Counted from the first letter of the stretch, positions 1 through 10,836 are shown. The stretch: 64,000 bases of DNA from Pseudodesulfovibrio thermohalotolerans (GCF_021353295.2 NZ_CP120635.1:2993501-3057500); one strand, 5' to 3'. The notes: generated by a model from the sequence alone, not told the origin. Made by a program: numbers and translations.

Positions 1-398
1 TGGAGACCGACCTCGACCCGGAACTGCCGCTCATCACCACCGACGCCAACCAGTTGCAACAGGTTATCCTGAACCTGCTCGAAAATGCCATCGACGCCAT
101 CGACCAGGACGGCCAGATCACCGTTGTCACCCGGGTGGACGGGGACACCGTCGCCCTCGACATCGCCGACAGCGGGGCCGGAATCTCCAGGGAAAACATG
201 AACAAGGTCTTCGATCCCTTCTTCACCACCAAGCCCACCGGCGAGGGTACCGGATTGGGGCTTTCCATCGTATACAGCACTCTGAGCAAGCTGGGCGGGA
301 CCATCAGGGTCAACAGCGACCCCGGACAGGGAACCACGTTCACCATCCGCCTGCCCTTCACCGGACCGCAATTCCCCGGCGGCAAGGAGGAACAATGA
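1..398 (+). CDS. sensor histidine kinase, C-terminal part (5' end outside window)
   Basis: The reading frame is open from the window edge, so only the ATP-binding end of the protein is visible. It shows the HATPase_c boxes in order: N box (NLLENAIDAI), G1 (DSGAGI), F box (DPFFTTK) and G2 (GTGLGLSI), ending in a proline-rich tail. The kinase would phosphorylate a receiver; its stop overlaps the start of the next gene, a stand-alone receiver, by four bases (ATGA), which makes that protein the likely partner. The phospho-accepting histidine and any sensor domain lie upstream of the window and cannot be described. Confidence 0.93.
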   Translation, partial: ETDLDPELPLITTDANQLQQVILNLLENAIDAIDQDGQITVVTRVDGDTVALDIADSGAGISRENMNKVFDPFFTTKPTGEGTGLGLSIVYSTLSKLGGTIRVNSDPGQGTTFTIRLPFTGPQFPGGKEEQ

Positions 399-793
399 AC
401 CAGATTCGCGTACTCGTGGTGGACGACGAACCAGACTTCCTGAAGCTCATTCAGCGAAGACTGACCAAGCGCAACGTGCATGTGGACACCGTAACCAACG
501 GCGAGGCGGCCCTGGCCTTTCTCAAGGACAATCCGGTTGACGTGATAATCCTCGACGTGCGGATGCCCGGGCTGTCCGGCATCGACACGCTCAAGGAAAT
601 CCGCAAGCGGTTCCGCGACACCGAGGTCATCATGCTCACCGGACACGGCTCCCTGCAATCGGGCATCGAGGGCATCAGCCTCGGCGCATACGACTACATC
701 CTCAAGCCGTTCTCGATCGACAACCTCCTCGGACGCATCCGCGCGGCCCATGAACACGCCAAGCTGCGCATTGAACGCAGGAGTCATCAATGA
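395..793 (+). CDS. single-domain response regulator (receiver only)
   Basis: This 132-residue protein is one CheY-like receiver with no output domain. The acidic pair is DDE at residues 10-12, the phospho-acceptor is Asp54 in LDVRMPG, and the conserved lysine lies in LKPF. Its start overlaps the preceding kinase stop and its own stop overlaps the next kinase start, so all three are translationally coupled. Without a DNA-binding domain it probably passes the phosphate on or acts by protein contact. The target is not evident from the sequence. Confidence 0.93.
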   Translation: MNQIRVLVVDDEPDFLKLIQRRLTKRNVHVDTVTNGEAALAFLKDNPVDVIILDVRMPGLSGIDTLKEIRKRFRDTEVIMLTGHGSLQSGIEGISLGAYDYILKPFSIDNLLGRIRAAHEHAKLRIERRSHQ

Positions 794-1707
794 GCCTGAC
801 CAACGCCAGAAAGGTCGTCATGCTCGGCCGATTCGCCTATCCGGCGTCCTGCCTGGCCGTTGGCGGGGCCGCATGGTTTCACGGGCACACAGGGTACACC
901 ATAGCCCTGGCCATCGCCCTGCTCATAACCGGCGGCATGTGGATACTGCTCTGGGTCTCGACGCGCTGGCTGAACCAGGCCGAGGCCGAACGGACCGAGA
1001 TGGGGGACCAGCTCATCCAGTCCCAGCGGATTCTGGCCCTGGGCGAACTGTCCACCGGCATCGCCCACGAGATCAACAATCCCCTGAACATCATCCTCCA
1101 GGAGGCCGAGCTCATGCGCTACAACCTCTCAGCGCCCGCATCCCGCGAAGCGCTGGACGAGGTCCGCACCAGCCTGGACGTCATCTACGCCCAGGTCTCC
1201 CGCTGCTCGGACATCACCCACAAGCTCCTGGACCTGGCCCGCAAGCGCAAGCCAGTCTCGCAACCGGCGGACATAAACCAGTTGGTCGAGGACATGCTCG
1301 AACTGGTGGAACGCGAGACCGTCCCGCGAAAAATCGAGATTCACCGCCGAATGGCCACAACCCTTCCCATGGTGACTTCGGACCCGCCCCTGCTGCGCCA
1401 GGTCTTCCTGAATCTGCTCATCAACGCGGTGCAGGCCGTGGACCGGGATGGCGACATCTTCATCACCACATACCGTGACGGGAATCTGGCCTGCTCGGAA
1501 ATACGAGACAACGGGCCAGGCATTTCCGAAGAGAACCGGAAACGCATCTTCAACCCGTTCTTCACCACCAAGGCTCCGGGCAAGGGCACCGGGCTGGGCC
1601 TGTCGGTCAGCCTGCGAATCATCAATGAACTGGGCGGGGACATCCTGGTGTCTTCCCCGCCGGATGGGGGAGCGGCGTTCACCGTGCGCATTCCCATAAC
1701 GCGATAA
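790..1707 (+). CDS. membrane-bound sensor histidine kinase
   Basis: This 305-residue kinase has two N-terminal hydrophobic stretches (about residues 11-27 and 33-55) separated by only a few residues, so it has almost no periplasmic sensor. A HisKA box with the phospho-acceptor His93 (IAHEINNP) follows, then a HATPase_c domain with N box, DNGPGI, NPFFTTK and GTGLGLS. The start is supported by GGAG six bases upstream and by the four-base overlap with the receiver gene. With no sensor loop, it may sense the membrane or be controlled by its neighbours; this is inference. Confidence 0.93.
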   Translation: MSLTNARKVVMLGRFAYPASCLAVGGAAWFHGHTGYTIALAIALLITGGMWILLWVSTRWLNQAEAERTEMGDQLIQSQRILALGELSTGIAHEINNPLNIILQEAELMRYNLSAPASREALDEVRTSLDVIYAQVSRCSDITHKLLDLARKRKPVSQPADINQLVEDMLELVERETVPRKIEIHRRMATTLPMVTSDPPLLRQVFLNLLINAVQAVDRDGDIFITTYRDGNLACSEIRDNGPGISEENRKRIFNPFFTTKAPGKGTGLGLSVSLRIINELGGDILVSSPPDGGAAFTVRIPITR

Positions 1708-1718
1708 AGAGGTGCATC

Positions 1719-2150
1719 ATGACGACCCATAAGGCGAAAATCCTCGTAGTCGATGACGAGGAGCGTTTCCGGAAATCCCTGTGCCGCCTGCTGCGCGCCG
1801 AGGGCTACACCGTGGAGCCTGCGGAAAACGGGCACGAGGCCCTGAACAAGCTGGCCACGAACCAGTTCGACGTGGTATTGCTCGACATGAAAATGCCAGG
1901 CATGTCCGGCGCGGAGACCTTCAGCGAGATACAGCTTCAGGGATTCGACGTGGAGACCGTCTGCCTGACCGGACACACTTCCATCACCGACGCCATGAAG
2001 CTGCTCCACAACGGGGTCTTCGATTATCTGCTCAAGCCCGCTTCCCTGCCGGAAATCGTCGAGACCGTGCAGCGGGCCATGGAGCGCAAGCTTTTGCGGC
2101 ACGGCGCGATCGGCATGTCGGAACTCATTGGCGGGTCGGCGGACAAGTAG
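1719..2150 (+). CDS. single-domain response regulator (receiver only)
   Basis: This 143-residue CheY-like receiver has the acidic cluster VDDEE, the phospho-acceptor Asp56 in LLDMKMPG and the lysine in LLKPA, followed by a short charged tail. There is no output domain. It starts eleven bases after the preceding kinase and is followed 35 bases later by another kinase, so it belongs to the same kinase/receiver array. It resembles the other receiver at 395-793 in architecture only. Confidence 0.92.
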   Translation: MTTHKAKILVVDDEERFRKSLCRLLRAEGYTVEPAENGHEALNKLATNQFDVVLLDMKMPGMSGAETFSEIQLQGFDVETVCLTGHTSITDAMKLLHNGVFDYLLKPASLPEIVETVQRAMERKLLRHGAIGMSELIGGSADK

Positions 2151-2185
2151 GACGCCGACCCCGAAGACGCCCCCGGAGGCTGTTC

Positions 2186-3709
2186 ATGGACGACTTCGCA
2201 TATGAAAATCTCGGTATCTGCTACTGGAACGGCACGCTGGGCCCCTTCAACGTGGGCGTGGTGGGAACGGGCCCCATGCTTCAGGTCATGCTGGACATCA
2301 TCTACAACGAGGCATTCCGCGAATTCCTGCCCGAGATGTGTCTTGCCGCCATCAGCAACGCCCCCCAATCCCATCCGCTGCCCGAGGACTGCGAGACCTG
2401 TCCGGTTTATCCCACCTACCGGGAAATGCTCGACGCCCACCCCGAGATCAATCTGGTGGTGGAGATCACCGGCGACAACGAAATCGCCGCCCGGCTCAGG
2501 CAGGAGCTGCCGCCGTCCATCTCTCTGATCGACCACCGGGAGCTCATCTTCCTGTGCGGCCTGCACGACATGGCCGTGGTCAAGGGCAACTACATGACCA
2601 GCCTGGACCACCAGCGCTCCCTGATCCAGTCCATCATCGACGAAATCCGCGAGGATATCTTCCTCCTGGACAAGAGCGGCAACATCCAGGACGTGAACCG
2701 CACCGTCTGGCAGCGGGCCGGTGTGCCGCGCAAGGAGCTGCTCGGCCAGCCATGCTGGATGGCGGCGAGGCTGCGCGACGGCTCGACATTCTGCAACCAG
2801 CTCGACCCGGTCTGCCCCTTTCACAAGACCCTGCTCAGCGGCCGCAAGGAAGAGGCCCTGGTCACCAGGGTCAACGGCAGCGGACTGCTCCAATATTACA
2901 GGCTCTACGCCTACCCCATCTTCGACATGCGCGGCCAGATGTCCCACATCATGGTCATGCATCGGGATATCACCGAACGCACCCATCGCGAGAAGTTCAA
3001 GCAACAGCAGGACAAGTTCGCCATCATCGGCGAGATCTCCACCTATCTGGCCCATGAAATCCGCAATCCGCTCTATGCCGTGGGCGGTTTTGCCAACGCC
3101 CTTCTCCGATCGCCCAAGCTGGACACGCAGGAACGGGAAAAGGTCCAGATCATTGTCGAGGAGACCAAGCGACTCGACAAGCTCCTGACCAACATGCTCA
3201 ATTTCGTGCGCCCGTCCCACGGACGGGGAGGCACCGTCGACATGGTCGCCGTCAGCCGCGATGCGGCCGAACTCATGGATGTGGGCTACGGCCGCCAGGG
3301 ATACGTCATCAGCGTCGAGGCGGACGATCACCTGCCGTCCGTGGAAGGCGACGCCGATTCCCTTAAGCAGTGCCTCGTGAACATCATCAAGAACTCCATC
3401 GAGGCCATGCCCGGCGGCGGCGACGTGGTCATCTCCCTGACCATGGACGGCGGTGACGTGATCGCCCAGATCAGGGATCAGGGCACGGGTATGAGCGAAA
3501 CCGAGCTGGACCGCGCCTTCAACCCCTTCTATTCCACCAAGGACGAAGGCAACGGCCTGGGCCTGCCCCTGATCAAGAAAATCATTGAGGAGTCCGGGGG
3601 CAGCGTGACCCTGGCCAGCCGCCCCGGAGAGGGAACGACCGTCACCCTGCGCCTACAGCCTGCCATGGACGTTGAGCACCCGTCCGAAGCCGAATCAGAT
3701 CCGAACTAG
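2186..3709 (+). CDS. PAS-containing histidine kinase with Rossmann-like N-terminus
   Basis: The frame is open further upstream, but the ATG at 2186 is chosen because GGAGG precedes it by about seven bases, giving 507 residues. The N-terminal ~125 residues look like a dinucleotide-binding fold (GVVGTGP at 24-30, then a VVEITGD segment) resembling the NAD-binding half of homoserine dehydrogenases. A PAS domain follows, then HisKA with His290 (LAHEIRNP) and HATPase_c (NIIKNSIEA, DQGTGM, NGLGLPL). No membrane segment is seen, so it is probably cytosolic. A nucleotide- or redox-linked input is inference. A strong terminator follows directly. Confidence 0.9.
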   Translation: MDDFAYENLGICYWNGTLGPFNVGVVGTGPMLQVMLDIIYNEAFREFLPEMCLAAISNAPQSHPLPEDCETCPVYPTYREMLDAHPEINLVVEITGDNEIAARLRQELPPSISLIDHRELIFLCGLHDMAVVKGNYMTSLDHQRSLIQSIIDEIREDIFLLDKSGNIQDVNRTVWQRAGVPRKELLGQPCWMAARLRDGSTFCNQLDPVCPFHKTLLSGRKEEALVTRVNGSGLLQYYRLYAYPIFDMRGQMSHIMVMHRDITERTHREKFKQQQDKFAIIGEISTYLAHEIRNPLYAVGGFANALLRSPKLDTQEREKVQIIVEETKRLDKLLTNMLNFVRPSHGRGGTVDMVAVSRDAAELMDVGYGRQGYVISVEADDHLPSVEGDADSLKQCLVNIIKNSIEAMPGGGDVVISLTMDGGDVIAQIRDQGTGMSETELDRAFNPFYSTKDEGNGLGLPLIKKIIEESGGSVTLASRPGEGTTVTLRLQPAMDVEHPSEAESDPN

Positions 3710-3725
3710 CCCCACCGTTGATTGA

Positions 3726-3765
3726 GCCCCCCGCGTTCAGGAACGCGGGGGGCGGGGCCTTTTTC
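3726..3765 (+). terminator. intrinsic terminator of the kinase/receiver array
   Basis: A perfect 13-bp stem (3726-3738 with 3741-3753) is followed by a short G stretch and a T run. It lies 17 bases after the last kinase gene and ends the + strand array. Confidence 0.85.
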
Positions 3766-3820
3766 CCGCTCCCCCTACAAACCGGACGCGCCAACCGAAC
3801 CCCGACCCTTTTCGCAGCCG

Positions 3821-3860
3821 AAAAACTTGAAGCCCCACGCACGGTGAGTGCGTGGGGCTT
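3821..3860 (-). terminator. intrinsic terminator for the minus-strand gene at 3909-4532
   Basis: A perfect 13-bp stem (3830-3842 with 3848-3860, five-base loop) is followed on the minus strand by TTCAAGTTTTT. It faces the terminator at 3726-3765, as expected between convergent genes. Confidence 0.8.
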
Positions 3861-3908
3861 GCCCAGCGGGGCTTGCGGATGCCCCTGACGGGAAGAGGAG
3901 TGCCCGGA

Positions 3909-4532
3909 TTACTCCGGGGACTTGGGAGTAGGTGTGGTGTGATGGAGGGAAGGGAAAGCGGGGCCGATGTGTTCCGGACCGCCCTCGGCCAGTTCGCGCC
4001 TGACCTCCTCGAGGTCGATGATACGCGGGGGGACCAGGGTGAAACCCGAGGCGTCGCACCAGTCGTGACTGGAGGCGAACTCGTTGCCGTATCGGATTTC
4101 GTCCAGGATGTAATATCCCTCTTCGCCCATGATGCGGTCCCATTGGTGAACCATGAACTCGAACTTGGAGGGGTCGTACTCGGAGACATCGCTCCACTTC
4201 CAGGAAAACTTGCAAACCTCGTTGTCGAAGCCGAGCACGCAGAGATACTTGGCGCGGCTGTCGAGGTACATGCGCCGGCGAATGCGCAACGGATTGGCGA
4301 TGATGCTCCCATAGTCGAAATCAATGAGCTCGCCATCAACCCTGACCTGGATGCTGCACGCATCGTCGATGCGCATACCCCAGGTGGCCGTCTTGCCCTT
4401 CCGCCACCATTCCAGAGCCTTCATGGAATAGACTTCAGGGCCATACTTCTCAATGGAACGTGCCGTCTTCTCGGATACCGGATGCAGGGCCAGGTCGCAG
4501 GAGTGACCATGAGCTGTGAAAACTATTTCCAT
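3909..4532 (-). CDS. hypothetical protein, 207 aa
   Basis: No family is recognised. The protein is soluble, without signal peptide or membrane segment, rich in Trp, Tyr and charged residues, with a possible beta-rich core and a Pro/Thr tail (HHTTPTPKSPE). The start is well supported by AAGGAG about ten bases upstream. It has its own terminator and a 550-base upstream gap that is more AT-rich than its surroundings, so it is probably a stand-alone gene. No function is proposed. Confidence 0.75.
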   Translation of the reverse strand: MEIVFTAHGHSCDLALHPVSEKTARSIEKYGPEVYSMKALEWWRKGKTATWGMRIDDACSIQVRVDGELIDFDYGSIIANPLRIRRRMYLDSRAKYLCVLGFDNEVCKFSWKWSDVSEYDPSKFEFMVHQWDRIMGEEGYYILDEIRYGNEFASSHDWCDASGFTLVPPRIIDLEEVRRELAEGGPEHIGPAFPSLHHTTPTPKSPE

Positions 4533-5042
4533 TATCCATACTCCTTTTTGGTGGTCGCGTTTCTTGACTCCCCACTTTGCATAGGGTGTGCCGCACAGTC
4601 ATTCTGGAATATTTTTTCTTCAACTATCCGATATTACTATTCAATTAATCTTGCTAGATTGCCGGAACAGCCAACTTTGCCAGATTCTGTTCATGCTGGC
4701 GTAATATTGCGCGACCGTTGCAAAGGAGTTTGCGCGTTTTCGGCATATAGAAAAGGGCATCTCGCCACAATCCGGAAAGAATATGAAATGGATTCGATAG
4801 GCTGCCGTCTAAAGAAGTGCGAAGCGGCCCTGCCGGAGATCGAAGACAACCAGACTCCCGAATGGGCGTAGAGGCGGTCCAACCCCCGTTTTACCGGCCT
4901 TGCGGGCCGCCGGGAAAAGGAGGTTGAAAAATAATAACGCTTTCAGATGTCGAAAAGGTACGCGGCGGAGATTACGCGCCTGGGACGGGACGAGTCGCAG
5001 GGAACCGGCAGACTGTGCCCCCGCATAAGCGGAAGGGAAACT
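4533..5042. other. intergenic region, AT-rich in its first part
   Basis: About 510 bases without a convincing gene. Bases 4560-4700 are clearly more AT-rich than the rest of the window and could hold the promoter of the gene at 3909-4532. The open frames here lack a ribosome-binding site and recognisable protein sequence. Confidence 0.5.
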
Positions 5043-5070
5043 GCCCCGGCGGCCTGACGGCCGCCGGGGC
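5043..5070 (-). terminator. hairpin terminator after the TSCPD gene
   Basis: A perfect 12-bp GC-rich stem (5043-5054 with 5059-5070, four-base loop) lies 20 bases after the stop of the minus-strand gene. The following T run is weak. Confidence 0.6.
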
Positions 5071-5089
5071 ATGGTAAACGGCTTGGAAT

Positions 5090-5401
5090 CTAGTGTGCGC
5101 CGCCAAGGAGCGCGATACAGAGTTGGTCCGCACAGGAAGTGCTTTTCTTCCCGCAGGTGATGCCCTTGAGCTTGGACACCACGTCCTCGACCTTCATGCC
5201 CTCGACCAGGGCGGAGATGGCCTTGAGGTTGCCGTCACAACCCCCGGTGAATTCGAGGTCGGTCAAACGGTCATCCACAACCCTGTAGCGGATCAGCTTG
5301 GAACAGACCTTCTCGGGCTTGAAGACTTCGAAATCCCCGGCTTCGGGGGCGGTCATGTCGAAAGGGGAAAGCGGGGAGAGTTCGGATAGATTGGTTTTCA
5401 T
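5090..5401 (-). CDS. TSCPD-domain protein (four-Cys type)
   Basis: This 103-residue protein carries the TSCPD signature (TSCAD at 88-92) and spaced cysteines at 33, 55, 83, 90 and 95, as in the small cysteine proteins of the TIGR03905 type. The same domain occurs at the end of some vitamin-B12-dependent ribonucleotide reductases, where it is thought to bind metal. The first ~30 residues are an extra tail compared with the short family form, and no good ribosome-binding site is seen before the assigned ATG, so the true start could be later. The gene stands alone and its role is unknown. Confidence 0.8.
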   Translation of the reverse strand: MKTNLSELSPLSPFDMTAPEAGDFEVFKPEKVCSKLIRYRVVDDRLTDLEFTGGCDGNLKAISALVEGMKVEDVVSKLKGITCGKKSTSCADQLCIALLGGAH

Positions 5402-5813
5402 GTCTGTGGCAAGGGGTGGTTAAGGTTAATAAAATGGACTTTCCAGTGGACGCTCCGTCGCAAGCCAACGAAAAACCGCTTCCCGCCCGGGGGGCGGTCC
5501 ACGGTCCAGATCCGGGGCAAAGCCCCGACGCAAATACCTGCTTGGCGACGAGATGCGCAACATACCCCCCGGTGGCATATTGCGCAAGGACAAAAGGGCT
5601 TTTCCCTCTTCCCCGCATTCTCCTCAATATATTGCCGAAATTCTGTCCCAAAAACCGTACAGAAAAGGCTCCCGCGTCCATCCCTCAGCATTATTCCGCT
5701 TACCCGGCCTCCGCCCATGAACTCCGACAAAACAAGTGAATCAACCTGCCCCCCCTCACCACAAAACGGTTCCACAGTTCAGACGAGGAGAGGGGCACAA
5801 GAGCCCTCCCCGC
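5402..5813. other. intergenic region without recognised features
   Basis: About 410 bases between two minus-strand genes. Overlapping open frames here read as low-information sequence with no ribosome-binding site, so none is annotated. It presumably carries the promoter of the TSCPD gene. Confidence 0.45.
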
Positions 5814-7580
<1,767 letters not shown>

Positions 7581-7693
7581 GCCGCGCTCCTCCGGCCAAC
7601 CGCCGCCTTTTTCGTATCAAAACGATACCGCCACGAAGTTCCGCCCGTCCGGGCCGATGCATAACTGTCCCGCATCGCGACGCTTTAGACACG

Positions 7694-7713
7694 CTGTCCT
7701 GACAAACGGACAG
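7694..7713. promoter_or_regulatory. candidate activator site (inverted repeat)
   Basis: CTGTCC and GGACAG are separated by eight bases, and another CTGTCC lies about 27 bases upstream. The site is roughly 190 bases before the sigma-54 promoter at 7890, a usual distance for an enhancer-binding protein site. Binding by the adjacent activator is inference. Confidence 0.4.
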
Positions 7714-7889
7714 TATTATCAAAATGAAAACATCTATGACATAAACGTAAATCAAAAGAGGCTCAAGAAATAACTTCAAACGCATGCATGACAAAATAGC
7801 AATCTATTACACTTTTAACATCTTGTTTTATATGGTTTTTTTATAAATACCAAAAAGGGCAAAAAAAAACATGAGGAGGGCCGCAACAC

Positions 7890-7905
7890 TGGCACAGTAT
7901 CTGCT
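7890..7905 (+). promoter_or_regulatory. sigma-54 promoter of the TRAP/D-amino-acid operon
   Basis: TGGCAC is followed by a TGCT element with the invariant GG (7891-7892) and GC (7903-7904) exactly ten bases apart, matching the -24/-12 rule. Transcription would start near 7916. The promoter lies inside the upstream part of the longest DctQ reading frame, which argues for the later ATG at 7937. Confidence 0.75.
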
Positions 7906-7936
7906 TTTAAGGGGCATCACTTTAACCAAGCACGCT

Positions 7937-8476
7937 ATGCAAACACAAAAAACAACTCCATTCGTCGACCTGGCAGGCGCCGTTGAACGTGTCGCCTTCA
8001 GACTGAACCATATCCTGGAACGGGTTTGCGCCCTCCTGGTAGCCGCCATGATCGGCGTGGTCTGGTTCGGGATTCTCGAACGCTACGCCCTGGCCATGGG
8101 AGCCACCTGGACCGAGGAAATGGCCCGTTATCTCATGATCTGGGCCGCGCTCCTGGCCGTGCCCTGCTGCGCCTACCGGCGTGAGCACATCGGCCTGGAT
8201 CTGGTCTTCTCACGCCTCCCGCTGAACTGGCAGCTCCCGGCGCGCATGGTCCTCGACCTGCTCGGCCTGGCCTTCTTCCTGTTCCTCGCGTGGTACGGCG
8301 TGACCATGGCCGGACAGGGTGCGCACCAGTTCGCCACCATTTTCGGCATAACCATGCTTGTGCCCTTCACCTCCGTGCCGGTCGCCGCAGGCCTCACGGC
8401 CTTCCAGATCGTCGCGGTCATGATCCGCGACGCCGCCCGGATCGATCCCCTCTTCACCAGAAAGGAGGCTTCCTAA
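7937..8476 (+). CDS. dctQ: TRAP transporter small permease subunit (DctQ type)
   Basis: This 179-residue protein has four predicted membrane segments and the DctQ pattern (ERYALAMGATWTEEMARYL, then RREHIGLDLVF). It is the small membrane subunit that pairs with DctM in sodium-driven, binding-protein-dependent uptake. A longer frame begins at 7871, but the sigma-54 promoter at 7890-7905 lies inside that extension, so ATG 7937 is used; its ribosome-binding site is weak. The stop overlaps the dctM start by one base. The substrate is not given by this subunit. Confidence 0.9.
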   Translation: MQTQKTTPFVDLAGAVERVAFRLNHILERVCALLVAAMIGVVWFGILERYALAMGATWTEEMARYLMIWAALLAVPCCAYRREHIGLDLVFSRLPLNWQLPARMVLDLLGLAFFLFLAWYGVTMAGQGAHQFATIFGITMLVPFTSVPVAAGLTAFQIVAVMIRDAARIDPLFTRKEAS

Positions 8477-9759
8477 TGCTTACCGTAGCCATCGTCTTCT
8501 TCGGTCTGCTGCTCATCGGCGTCCCCATCGGCTTCGTTCTGGGCATCGCGGGCGTTATCGGCCTCGTCCAGGTGGGCGGAGACAACTTCCTGGTCATGGC
8601 CCCCAAGCGGTTCTTCGAGGGGCTCAACCTGTTCACCTTCATGGCCATGCCCTTCTTCATCCTCGCGGGTGAAATCATGAACCGTGTGGGCATGACCCAG
8701 CGCATCGCCAACCTGGCCGACGCCTTGGTCGGCTACATGCGCGGCGGGCTCGCGCACTCCAACATGCTCGCCTCCGTGCTCTTCGCGGGCATGACCGGCG
8801 CGGCCGTGTCGGACACCGCGGCCTTCGGCAACACCCTGGTCCCGGCCATGGTCAAGCAGGGCTACTCCCGGCCGTTCGCCTGCGCCGTGACCGCCGCCGG
8901 ATCGATCATCGGTCCCACCATCCCCCCGTCCAACCTTATGGTCATCTACGGCTCGCTGGCAGGCGTCTCCATCGCCGGACTGTTCGCCGCGGGCATCCTG
9001 CCCGGCCTGCTCATCTGCCTGGTGTGCATGACGCTCATCGTGGCCCTGGGCCGCAAGCTCGGCCTGCCCAAAAAGGAAGGCAGCCCGTCCCTGCGGGAGA
9101 TTCTCTACGCCTTCAGAGGCAGCATCCTCGCCCTCATCATGCCCGCCATCATCCTCGGCGGCATCCTCGGCGGCGTGGTCACTCCCACTGAAGCAGCGGC
9201 CATCGCGGTGTTCTACGCCCTGTTCGTGGGGGTGTGCATCCACCGCACCCTGACCTTCAACGACATCGTGTCGATGCTCATCCGCACGGCCCGGATCACC
9301 GGCGTGGTCTTCCTCATCATCGCCTCGGCCTCAATTCTGAGCTGGTGGATGACCTTCATGCAGATTCCGCAGCAGATCGCGGACGCCTTCCTGTCCCTGT
9401 CCACCACTCCATGGATGATAAAAGCCATGATCCTGGTCATGCTGCTGGCCATCGGCATGTTCATGGACATCAACGCGGCGCTCATCATTCTGACCCCCAT
9501 GCTCGGCACCCTGACCCAGGCCATCGGCATGAACCCCGTGCACGCGGGCGTGATGATCGTCCTGACCCTGAACATCTCGCTCATGACCCCGCCCGTTGGG
9601 GCCTGCATATTCGTACTCTCCTCGGTCACGGGCGAGCGCATCGAGCGTATCAGCGCCTCCCTGTGGCCGTTCATACTCGTGGAGGTGAGCATACTCATCA
9701 TCACCACCTTCTGGACCGACCTGGCCATGTTTTTCCCAAACCTTCTGCTCGACATGTAG
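8476..9759 (+). CDS. dctM: TRAP transporter large permease subunit (DctM type)
   Basis: This 427-residue, very hydrophobic protein has about twelve membrane segments and matches the family length. Typical DctM stretches include GSIIGPTIPPSNLM and MFMDINAALIILTP. The ATG at 8476 follows AAAGGAGG and overlaps the dctQ stop; the longer upstream frame is not used. It forms the ion-coupled translocation channel with DctQ and takes substrate from the DctP protein encoded next. Context suggests an N-acyl- or D-amino-acid-related substrate. Confidence 0.95.
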   Translation: MLTVAIVFFGLLLIGVPIGFVLGIAGVIGLVQVGGDNFLVMAPKRFFEGLNLFTFMAMPFFILAGEIMNRVGMTQRIANLADALVGYMRGGLAHSNMLASVLFAGMTGAAVSDTAAFGNTLVPAMVKQGYSRPFACAVTAAGSIIGPTIPPSNLMVIYGSLAGVSIAGLFAAGILPGLLICLVCMTLIVALGRKLGLPKKEGSPSLREILYAFRGSILALIMPAIILGGILGGVVTPTEAAAIAVFYALFVGVCIHRTLTFNDIVSMLIRTARITGVVFLIIASASILSWWMTFMQIPQQIADAFLSLSTTPWMIKAMILVMLLAIGMFMDINAALIILTPMLGTLTQAIGMNPVHAGVMIVLTLNISLMTPPVGACIFVLSSVTGERIERISASLWPFILVEVSILIITTFWTDLAMFFPNLLLDM

Positions 9760-9783
9760 CGGAACAAACCATGAGAGGAACCT

Positions 9784-10818
9784 ATGAGAATCGGTAAGAA
9801 ACTGACTGTGTTGATCGCCGCGGCGGCATTGTTGCTGTGCTCGGCCCAGGGCGTCCTGGCCGCCAAAGTCATCAAGATGCACCACCTGAACAAGAACGGC
9901 GCTTTCGACAACCCGTCCGGCGCGGCCGCCGTGGTCTTCAAGAACCTGGTGGAATCCGGCACCAACGGCGAAGTCAAAGTCCAGATCTTCCCCAGCGGCC
10001 AGCTCGGCAAGGACGCCGAAGTGGTCCAGCAGGTCAAGGCCGGCATCATCCAGCTCGGCGTGCACTCCGTGGGCGCGGTGGGCAGCGTCTACCCCATGAT
10101 CTCCGTGCTCGACGTGCCCTTCGCCTTCCCCAACCACGCCGTTGCCTACGAGGTGTTCGACGGCCCCTTCGGCAAGAAGCTGGGTGACGACATCACCGCC
10201 AAGACCGGCCTGAAGTGCCTCGGCTTCTCCGACTCCGGCGGTTTCTTCCAGTTCTCCAACTCCAAGCGCCCGATCAAGACCCTCGAAGACATGAAGGGTC
10301 TCAAGATCCGCACCATGGGCCTGGATACCCACAAGATGCTCGTCTCCAGCCTGGGCGGCCAGCCCGTGTCCATCGCCTGGTCCGAGGTCTACACCTCCCT
10401 CCAGACCGGCGTTGCCGACGGCCAGATGAACCCGGTGCCCATCGTCGAGTTCGCCAAGCTGTACGAAGTCCAGAAGTACCTGACCATTTCCAACCACCTT
10501 TTCGCGCCCCACGTCTGGCTCATGAACGAGGCGTTCTACGCCTCCCTCACCCCGGCCGAAAAAGTGGTCGTGGAAAGCGCCGCCAAGACCGCCATTGTTG
10601 TCTCCCGCGGCGTTGCCAACGCCATCGAGGCGTCCGATCGCGGCCTGCCCTTCCTGTCCTCCAAGATGGAGGTCTACACCCTGCCCGAGGCCGAGAAGGA
10701 GCGTTTCCGCGCTGCTTCCCAGCCTGCGGTCAAAAAGTACCTCGAAGAGGCCTTCGGTGAAGAGGGCAAGGAAATGCTGAACGAGTTCCTGAAAGCCATC
10801 GCAGAGGCGTCCAAATAA
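9784..10818 (+). CDS. dctP: TRAP transporter periplasmic binding protein (DctP type)
   Basis: This 344-residue protein begins with a Sec signal peptide (charged start, hydrophobic core, cleavage near residue 26) and has the DctP fold pattern, including LKIRTMGLDTHKMLVSSLGG and VADGQMNPVPIVEF; the arginine in KIRTMG corresponds to the substrate carboxylate contact of the family. It delivers substrate to DctQM. A strong hairpin follows its stop, consistent with raised stability of this part of the message, as is common for binding proteins made in excess. Confidence 0.95.
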   Translation: MRIGKKLTVLIAAAALLLCSAQGVLAAKVIKMHHLNKNGAFDNPSGAAAVVFKNLVESGTNGEVKVQIFPSGQLGKDAEVVQQVKAGIIQLGVHSVGAVGSVYPMISVLDVPFAFPNHAVAYEVFDGPFGKKLGDDITAKTGLKCLGFSDSGGFFQFSNSKRPIKTLEDMKGLKIRTMGLDTHKMLVSSLGGQPVSIAWSEVYTSLQTGVADGQMNPVPIVEFAKLYEVQKYLTISNHLFAPHVWLMNEAFYASLTPAEKVVVESAAKTAIVVSRGVANAIEASDRGLPFLSSKMEVYTLPEAEKERFRAASQPAVKKYLEEAFGEEGKEMLNEFLKAIAEASK

Positions 10819-10836
10819 TCCTTCCACAAGCCTGAA

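Noticed and set aside
5271-5775. Overlapping minus-strand frames upstream of the TSCPD gene
   Set aside because: No ribosome-binding site, no domain, and they overlap each other in different frames.
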